Shown piece after piece: positions 57,149 through 64,000 of a stretch of 64,000 nt of DNA; within the stretch, counting starts at the first letter, position 1, and each line of letters opens with the position of its first letter. This stretch comes from Elymus sibiricus (lineage: Eukaryota > Streptophyta > Magnoliopsida > Poales > Poaceae). The stretch spans positions 199,740,537 through 199,804,536 of the forward strand of contig CM077672.1 of the NCBI GenBank assembly GCA_039707655.1. The letters are read 5' to 3'. The position numbers and the translations under genes were made by a program. Below the pieces are notes generated by a model. That model searched no databases and was not told where the DNA came from. It worked only from the letters and a program-made list of their open reading frames with translations.

Positions 57149-57187
57149 AAATCTGAAGGACGAGATTTATCATAAGGGGGGTAGGTT
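57149..57187 (+). promoter_or_regulatory. Element D stem-loop and polypurine tract
   Basis: AAATCT (57149-57154) pairs with AGATTT (57163-57168) around a loop containing GGACG. The polypurine tract AAGGGGGGTAGG (57174-57185) follows and the 3' LTR starts at 57188. The arrangement resembles that of the Tekay-type element at 10232-10269. Confidence 0.75.
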
Positions 57188-58236
57188 TGTAACACCCCGA
57201 TTTTTGGCCCTTTCTTTTTCTTTTGGTTTTCTTCGAATTTTTATTTGGAGTTCTTTTTCCGTGGCTATGTGGTCTTAAAACCTGGGGAGATCATCTCTTC
57301 TTCTTCTCCTAAGTGGCTAGTCAGTCTCAAATATTTCCCAAGGCCATGTCATTTCCATCTTAGCCCAACCCTAATATTTATTTCTTGGGAATATTCCTTT
57401 TTCTATTAAAGGAATAACCCTGTTTGCCCTAGGTTGTGAAGCAACCTATATTTCTGTCATTCCAAAAATGCCCACAAAATTCTCATAAATTCTTTGGATC
57501 ATATCTCCCACCAATACGCCAAAACCCATCCTTTCCTAGTTCAAAAATAATTCAGGAATATTCATTTTCCATTCTATCCAGAATGGCACTTTGTGAAGGA
57601 AGTGCTATCTATCTTTTCTTGATTACCCTCAAAATTTTTGGGCACTCTCTCATATCCAAATTATTGCCACAAGCCAAAATTCAATTTCATTTGCCTAGTA
57701 AATCTTCCTCAGCAAATTTCCAAAGTTTCTATCCAGAGAGAAGCTTTGTGAAGGAAGTAGTAGCTAGGCTTATCCAAATGAGTTGAAATTTTGGTAGATC
57801 ATTTATATGATCAAATAATTACTCTCCACTAATTTCATCTCCATCCAACAGTCTATGTGAGCACACCTTCAAATCTTGGTTTCTGGTCACAATTTCAGTT
57901 TGTGAAGCAACTATATTATATATTGCTTCAACAATTCTGATCTAGATTGTTTGTGAAGCCTTGTGCCCGAGTTTGTGAAGCCTTGTGCCCGAGTTGTTTG
58001 CGCGCGGTTGTCCCCGTTTGGGACGAGTTTGTTTTGGGCCACGACGGTGGCGGCCACAAAGGTGGCGGATGTCACGAGTTGACATCGGGGCGATCCAGGA
58101 CATAACCCAAAGGGGAGTTTGTCGGGAGTGGCCGGGAGAGGGTCATGCAATAGATTGGTTTTGCCAGAATGTTGTTGGTCCACCCGAATGGGAGCACGAG
58201 GCCAAGAGTTCCGTAGTGTGGGTAGAGTGTACTAAC

Positions 58237-58264
58237 CTCTGCAGAGTGTATAATCTATCGATAG
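58237..58264 (+). promoter_or_regulatory. Paired palindromes in element D 3' LTR
   Basis: CTCTGCAGAG (58237-58246) and CTATCGATAG (58255-58264), as in the 5' LTR. Confidence 0.7.
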
Positions 58265-58709
58265 CCGCGTCCTCGGTCATGGACACAGTTCGTAGTAGGT
58301 CACACTATGGGTCAACATAAATAATAACCTGGATAATAAACAACCCCGGTTCGATGAGGAAAGAAGTTGGTTGATCTTTATGTGGTCACGAGATGATCAC
58401 GATGGTATTCTTGATGATGGTTGATCATGAGGTGATTGTGGGATGATGACGATGGTAAGTTTGTGGTTACGAGATAACCTCCGAGCAGAGTAAGTTGGTC
58501 CATGAGACCTTAAACGTTGACCCCCTTGCATGCTAGTATCATCATGTTCATATCATGAATTATATGTACATGACATACTCATGTTGTTGCCATGCTCATG
58601 TTATTGCCATGCTCATGTTGTTCTAGTAGTATCGTGTTCATCTTTGATGATTAACTTGTAAATGCCATGCTGTTGTATGTCTTGATTGCTTTGGTTGCTG
58701 TGAGCTTGC

Positions 58710-58728
58710 GAGTACATTCAAAGTACTC
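58710..58728 (+). promoter_or_regulatory. GAGTAC/GTACTC stem-loop in element D 3' LTR
   Basis: Same arms and loop as in the 5' LTR, 359 bases before the LTR end. Confidence 0.65.
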
Positions 58729-59092
58729 ACCTGCGTGTCATGCCAGATTGCAGGTGATGCCGTGATTGCTTGTTTGTCGAGGACCCTGAGGTTGCGCTCT
58801 AGGATGCGTCCCAGCAGAGTCCCTGCGGAGTGGAGTTCATCATCGTAGTCGTTGTTCCGCTGTTAGAATTTATTCCGCTATGAGATGTTCCGCTGCTAGC
58901 ATAGAACTACCTTAGCAGGCGAAGTATCGCCGTACCCCTGTAACCTTTGTTATATCGGACCCTTGTAACGGTATTACTTGTAATAAAAAGCTGATTTGTT
59001 CTATGCCAAGCAGTGCCGTATTCCAGAAGACTTGATCTCTGGGCTGGAATACGGGGTGTTCCGGTCTCTCTGAGCCGGGGTGCCACAACACA

Positions 59093-62000
59093 ACCAAGTA
59101 TATAGATGCATTAATTAAATAAGAGATATTCTGATATCCCAACATATCCATGTCCCAACATGGAACAACCTGCAGAGCACCTGCAACTAAAATGCTATAA
59201 GAGGGGCTGAGCAAAGCGGTAACATAGCCAAACAACGGTTTGCTGGCTAGGGTGGTTACAGGCTGTATCATGGCATATGGGAGGCTGACATGTATGTGGT
59301 AGGAAGCGTGACATAGCGATAGCAACGAGACAACTAGCAAGCAAAGATAGTAGTGTTATCAAGGGTAATGATCATCTTGCCTGAAGTCTCTTTGGTAGGA
59401 TAGTAATACTGCTTCTCGAACACGTTCTCAACCGGATCCTCGAACTCGGACTCGTCTCTTGGTACTAACCAAAAGAAAGAACAAGCACCGAAATAAACAA
59501 ACTACCATGGCATAAATGCACAACAAATATGATGCATGATCATTTAAAGACGCATGGCATGGCAAGGTGCAACAACCAAAAACTACACATTAAGTGAAGC
59601 TCAATATGCAACGGGTTGCATATTGACGAAACTTCACAACGATTATTTAGTTCGCTTCTGTTTATACTACTCATCAATATTAAGTGTTGACAAACATGGC
59701 AAGAAATGAAGCTTAACTAAGATATCTATCTAGGCAATTTAAATGAGGCCGGAAACAACAAATAACAATTCCGGAAAATCCTCATATGCAACTTTCGAAT
59801 TTGGTACTGTTCTGCCTAAAACACATTTTTAATGTTGTTAAACAGCAAAAGTAAGAGCACCATGTTAATCTACACATTTTTACACCCCATTTACATATAG
59901 AGTTTATTTAATTCAAAGCTACGGTTATTTAGTTATTAAATAAACCATTTTAACATGTCATTTATGCAAATTAATGCAAACAGTAATTTTAAACATTTTA
60001 AACATGGATGAAGGTTGGAAATTGTGAAACTACACAAAATTCTACTCAAGTTACATATGTGACATGATTTATTTTGATGCATGGATATTTAGTTATTAAC
60101 ATTTTAAACGGTGGCATTTTGCAATTGTGCATGCACTGAAAAAAATAGAGAAAATCACAGAGAAGAGAAAAACACACGCGGCCCGGATTGCAGCACACTG
60201 TGCAAGCGGCCCAGGAAAATCTGGCCCAAGCGGTTGTGTGTGTGAGTGGTATGAAAATTAACAGAAGATCAAAAAGGAAAAAGGAGGGCACTGGGATTGT
60301 ACCCAGAACCTCATGGTTGAATGGATCGCTACTAGCCAATGAGCTAGCTGCCTGTTTGTGATAAATGTAGACCACGGCTCCTTTTGAAGCAAAAGGCCTG
60401 GCTTTCTTCTCCAGCGAACGCACGGTGGTGCTCAGAGGGGATACCGGCGAGCAAACGCAGCGGCAACTGCTGCTATGGTGAGCCCGCGGGGGTGCGGAAT
60501 TGAGAGGTGGATGCGCACGCGGCGAGGCGGACAAATGCAAAGGCTCGGATGTGCGAGAACTCAAGGACGAGCTTCGAGCCCGCCTCGGTCACGGTGGCTG
60601 CAGGGCATGCAAGGCGATGAGTGAGACTCCGGTTGCGCGCGAGAGCTACTGGGGTGCGTGTGAGGAAACTGGTGGGGGTGCGGTTCATGGGTCTGATGCA
60701 AGTTCGGCGCGTGCGTGGCGTGAGCACGAAGCTCCCAAGTCTTCTGCCATGGTGGCTTTAGCTCGGTGCCAGCACGAGGTACTCGGGTGCGCGAGGGGGG
60801 GGGACGCAGTAGCGTGTGGGTGTGTGCTCGGGCGTGCACGTGCTCGGGCACGAGCAGGAGCTCGACTCGGGTGTGGTGAGGCACGGCGAGCAAGAAGCTG
60901 GGCAGGCCCGTCCATGGTTACGTCCATGGCGGCCGGCTGGACGGACGACGCCGTGTGCGGGTGTGCGGCGACCATGTGCGGATAGAGGCAGCGACTGGTG
61001 AGGTCTACAAATGCAGCAAGGACGGCAGCAAGGTGTGCGAGTGCGCGGAAAACAAAGCCTCGGCTTGGCTCAAACGGCCATGGCGACAGCATGACAACAA
61101 CGGCTTGGACATGACGGGATCGATGGCATGCGGGACAAATCGTTAGGGGACAGAGATGGGAGGCGCAGGAGCTCACCAGTGGCTCGATAGGCACGAAGAG
61201 GAGGCAGGGAAGGCGATGGAGAGGGCGAGGCGAGGCACTAATTGAGGCGACGGTGCTCGGTCCAAGAAGCAGAGGAAGCAGGGAAGGTAGATGTCATAGA
61301 GGAAGAAGCCTTCGGGTCCTGGTCGTGGCGTGCGTAGGCGAAGAAGACGACGACGGGGTACGCAACGGCGTCGAGGAAAGAGGGCGGCGCTGCTAGTGTT
61401 GGTTACGCCGGAGAGGAGCTCGGCCTCTTCTCGGCCATGGCGTCGGTGATGCGTGGGCAAACTCACCTGGGCGGCGGTGAGGTAGGGAGAGGGACGGAAC
61501 TGGGCGAGGATGGCTAGGACGAACCCTAGGGCTGGTTTTAAAGGGGCTAGGGCGCTCCTCCGACCGTCAAATCACCGAGGACGTCGACATGGACACTCCC
61601 GATGTCCTGCCGTACAGGAGGTAGGAGAAGCTCCTATCGCTGGGGGCTAAGTGGGCTGCGGCTGGGCCTCGCTGGCTGGGCTGCCACTGCTACTGCTGGG
61701 CTGCTGCTCTCTCTTTTCTTTCTTTTTTTCCATCTCTTCAAATAGAAAATCAAAGAGAAAAGCACAGGGGTTTGGAGTGAGGTGTGAGAGATATAAAAAT
61801 ATCTCTAGAATCCAGGAATTATGTAGTCTTTTAATAAATTGCTTTGGACATTTTTAGAGAAAGAAAAATATCACAAGTTTGAATTAAATTCAAACTTGAG
61901 GCATTTTTGATCCCAAACAAATCATTTCCGAAATAGCTGAAATCTGACGGAGAGCTTGAAGGCATGATGCAGGATTTATAGTAAAATAGGGAACATTAGT

Positions 62001-62338
62001 TTGGGACAGAATTATTGCATCATGAATAAATTGGGAGAAAGAGGGTTTGAGAGAGAGGTGATGGTAGATGGCTTGCATATGTGAAACCCAAGGGTTGGGT
62101 GAGGCAAGGAGAAGATGAATACACACAACCACGATGCATACATGATGAGCACAACACAATTAAAATATGATGGATGCAATGCACATGACAAAAGAATGAC
62201 ATGAAGATGAAATGCAAAATGAAAAGAAAGGAAAGCACAACATGAGAAGAAGCCCATCCATCAAGACCATCATGACAATTCCATAAATGGCAAGGTTGGG
62301 GAATACCAATAAGGAAGGATTACATCTGGGGTGTTACA
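59093..62338 (-). repeat. Solo LTR B, 5' segment
   Basis: An AT-rich part with a diverged CCGTAAC-type segment near 59920, a GC- and CpG-rich block (about 60400-61700) and a TTTAAAA box at 61535-61545 on the minus strand. The AT-rich upstream end runs to 62338. Open frames in the GC block (for example 60500-60985) are low-complexity and opposed by equally long frames on the other strand. Confidence 0.8.
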
Positions 62339-62343
62339 CAGGG

Positions 62344-63432
62344 CGTGGCCTGGGGCGCGAGGGCGCGCGGCAGGTTGCGAAGTGAGCACGAGCTCACAGG
62401 AAGCTCAGCCATGGCGGGGCGGTGGAGCTACGGCTAGGCACGCTAGAAGATGAAATTGACCAAGGGGAGTGAGGGGAAAGGTGGAGAAGCTCACATTGAG
62501 GCCTCGGGGCAACTCAAGGGCACCGGGGGTGGTCGGGATGGTGCGGATCGATGGTGAGCTACCGCGTCTGTGTCAAAGAAGAGGAGGTCAAAGACGAGAC
62601 TTGACAGCTCTCCCGCTCGAATCCGTTGGCTTAGTCGATGGAGACGTCCATGGCGAAACTCCTGGACACCTCTACATGGCTCGGGGTGGCTCCGGTGCAC
62701 GTAGACGACGACGGCGCGACGATGGTGGCTCGCGGGTGTGGCTGGATCGGACGAGAGCAGAAGAGAGAAGGGAAACGAAGGCTAGGGTTTCATCCAGTGG
62801 GCTCGGGGGTATCTTATCCATGCCAGGGCATCGCCAGATGGCCGCCGCGTGGCCATTCACGCCATGGACGCGGCGTGCGCGTCCAGCGCGTCCCCTGTGA
62901 ACAGTAGGTAGAAGGTGACCTCCTGGTGGGCTAGGCTGTGTAGTTTTCATGGTGGGCCAAAGTGCACAGGAGACTTTAGTTTTTATTCTTTTTCTGCCTG
63001 TTAGTTTCTTTTATTTCTTTAGGGTTTTGCATTTTATTTTAGCTCCAAATGTAGTTAGTTAAATGTGCAACTTAGCACATAAATACTAGGTAGGGTTTGG
63101 AGTTAGCCCACCAAGTTTCAAATAATTTTGAATAGTTTGAATATTTATTTAAATTAAAATGGTTCAATAAAATGCTGCTGGATCAGCTTTAATTAGTTTA
63201 GGGGCACTTAAATGCTTTGCAAAATGATGGTTCTTACATGACAATTAGTTAGTGAATATTTGCAACCCAACCTACATTTTCATTTTACTTTTTGAAAAAT
63301 TTAAATATTTGACTTGCATTTGAATTTGAATTTGAATTGGTTTTCACTAATTGACAATTAAGCTTAGCAAAAGGGAGGTGACATGGCATCATTAGTCAGA
63401 GATCACTGTAGCTTAATTACAGGGGTGTCACA
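62344..63432 (-). repeat. Solo LTR A, 5' segment
   Basis: GC-rich leader-like DNA at 62344-62940, then an AT-rich upstream part to the LTR start at 63432. No gene is supported. Confidence 0.8.
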
Positions 63433-64000
63433 CACTTCTATTAAAATGCTTAAAGAAGTTATTTTCCCGAGGTTCGGAGTCCCTAGATATTTAATGACTG
63501 ATGGTGGTTCACATTTTATTCATGGTGCATTCCGTAAACTGCTTGCTAAATATGAAGTCAACCATAGAATTGCATCTCCCTATCACCCCCAATCTAGTGG
63601 TCAAGTTGAATTGAGCAATAGAGAAATAAAGTTAATTTTGCAAAAAACCGTCAATAGATCTAGAAAGAATTGGTCTAAGAAACTTGACGATGCATTATGG
63701 GCTTATATAACTGCTTATAAAAATCCTATGGTTATGTCCCCTTATAAAATTGTTTATGGAAAAGCATGTCATTTACCTCTTGAGTTAGAACATAAAGCGT
63801 ATTGGGCAATTAAAGAACTCAATTATGATTTTAAACTTGCCGGTGAAAAGAGGTTATTTGATATTAGCTCGCTAGATGAATGGAGAACCCAAGCTTATGA
63901 AAATGCCAAATTGTTTCAAGAAAAAGTTAAAAGATGGCATGATAAAAGAATTCAAAAACGGGAATTCAAAGTGGGTGAGTATGTTCTATTGTACAATTCT
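63433..64000 (+). pseudogene. pol: Fatima-like integrase C-terminal part, open to the window end
   Basis: Taking one copy of the CACTT duplication, the reading continues from 41294 to 63438 without a break. The core has the second catalytic Asp (YLMTDGGSHF) and the Glu in SSGQVELSNREIK, then the conserved CHLPLELEHKAYWAIKELN. No stop occurs in the remaining ~560 bases. This half is in better condition than many of its neighbours. Confidence 0.88.

Larger units (their letters stand above)
54001..57170 (+). other. Element D internal domain, no recognisable protein
   Basis: No retroelement domain is visible in any frame. A 161-codon open stretch (54126-54611) follows the primer-binding site, but it begins with TTG and its equivalent in copy 1 is broken. 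Two AT dinucleotide runs (55115-55136 and 55638-55655) bracket a ~50-bp repeat array, and a ~65-bp repeat follows at 55960-56260. The rest (56260-57140) is unique A-rich sequence with nothing recognised. Confidence 0.75.
49631..59087 (+). mobile_element. LARD-type element D, complete, target duplication ACACA
   Basis: Both LTRs, primer-binding site and polypurine tract are present, and ACACA flanks it at 49626-49630 and 59088-59092. LTR lengths are 4,353 and 1,900 bp; the second has a large internal deletion. The 3.2-kb internal domain shows no gag, protease or polymerase. The sizes fit the LARD class (about 4.5-kb LTRs, about 3.5-kb non-coding interior), such as Sukkula. In the first ~350 LTR bases I count eight differences between the two LTRs, which suggests a fairly recent insertion. 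It is inserted in solo LTR B. Confidence 0.92.
57188..59087 (+). repeat. Element D 3' LTR with internal deletion, 1.9 kb
   Basis: It matches the 5' LTR at both ends but lacks the part corresponding to about 50385-52885. The junction (57938-57993) is complex, with a 22-bp direct duplication (57950-57971 and 57972-57993). The 155-bp motifs start at 57434, 57591, 57746 and 57900 before the junction. Palindromes are kept. Confidence 0.9.
44184..62338 (-). mobile_element. Solo LTR B with nested insertions, target duplication CAGGG
   Basis: It is flanked by CAGGG at 44179-44183 and 62339-62343. On the minus strand it starts TGTAACACCCC (62338) and ends GGGCTTTACA (44184). Its own sequence is 44184-44688, 48785-49630 and 59093-62338, about 4.6 kb in all. 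It was entered twice, by solo LTR C and by LARD-type element D. No internal domain is present. Confidence 0.9.
41295..63432 (-). mobile_element. Solo LTR A with nested insertions, target duplication CACTT
   Basis: It is flanked by CACTT at 41290-41294 and 63433-63437. On the minus strand it starts TGTGACACCCC (63432) and ends GGGGGCGTCACA (41295). After removing the insert at 44184-62343 the LTR is about 3.98 kb. It shares the block order and several long phrases with the Tekay-type LTR at 10270-13947. No primer-binding site or polypurine tract is found next to its ends, so it is a solo LTR. Confidence 0.9.
35748..64000 (+). mobile_element. Fatima/WHAM-like Athila-type retrotransposon with a 22-kb insertion
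   Basis: 5' LTR (35748-37271), tRNA-Asp primer-binding site, gag, protease, reverse transcriptase, RNase H and integrase on the plus strand. The integrase is interrupted at 41294 by solo LTR A and resumes at 63433 to the window end. The phrase CHLPLELEHKAYW in integrase is typical of the Athila/Tat group. The same family occurs as a fragment at 13948-14910. The 3' LTR is outside the window, so insertion age cannot be read. Confidence 0.87.

Noticed and set aside
60046..61194. Frames up to 172 codons on both strands
   Set aside because: GC-rich part of solo LTR B; codon content follows composition and there is no credible gene structure.
41295..63432. One full-length 22-kb retroelement
   Set aside because: The ends carry a CACTT duplication, but the contents resolve into nested units with their own duplications. 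No primer-binding site or polypurine tract faces the outer ends.

Overview
The window looks like intergenic DNA from a large grass genome, most probably Triticeae (wheat, Aegilops, barley or rye). I can assign every long stretch to a transposable element, and I found no host gene, tRNA or rRNA gene. The family names used (Tekay-type chromovirus, Sabrina-like, Fatima/WHAM-like, Sukkula-like LARD, Jorge-like CACTA) come from recognised motifs and remembered termini, not from a search.

The layout is a Russian-doll nest whose oldest visible layer is a minus-strand Copia element (30332-35747). On its left a plus-strand CACTA transposon (visible part 19596-30331) is inserted in the Copia reverse transcriptase. 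The CACTA holds a solo LTR (21452-25524, target duplication GTATA) and a minus-strand Sabrina-like Athila-type element (14911-19595) that has gag and protease but no polymerase. That element is entered by a Fatima-like LTR fragment (13948-14910). This is in turn entered by a Tekay-type chromovirus with chromodomain (5706-13947). The chromovirus is entered by a long-LTR, apparently non-coding LARD-type element (599-5705), and that by the end of another LTR (1-598).

On the right, a plus-strand Fatima-like gag-pol element (35748 to beyond 64000) sits in the Copia LTR. Its integrase is split by 22,138 bp. The split consists of solo LTR A (41295-63432, CACTT), which holds solo LTR B (44184-62338, CAGGG). 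B holds solo LTR C (44689-48779, ACTAA) and a complete LARD-type element D (49631-59087, ACACA) with two LTRs, a primer-binding site and a polypurine tract. Taking A out with one CACTT copy makes the integrase reading frame continue across the junction.

The most unusual structure lies in the long LTRs themselves. Several otherwise diverged families share the 5' terminus TGTRACACCCC, two adjacent palindromes whose arms change in step, a GAGTAC/GTACTC stem-loop about 280-435 bp from the LTR 3' end, and (in some) a repeat array of almost exactly 155 bp per unit in the upstream half. The non-coding LARD also has a stem-loop before its polypurine tract that resembles the one in the coding chromovirus. 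This suggests that Tekay-type proteins mobilise it.

The coding regions of the retroelements are all broken by stops or frameshifts. The chromovirus has lost a catalytic acidic residue in protease, RNase H and integrase, each explainable by a single G-to-A change.
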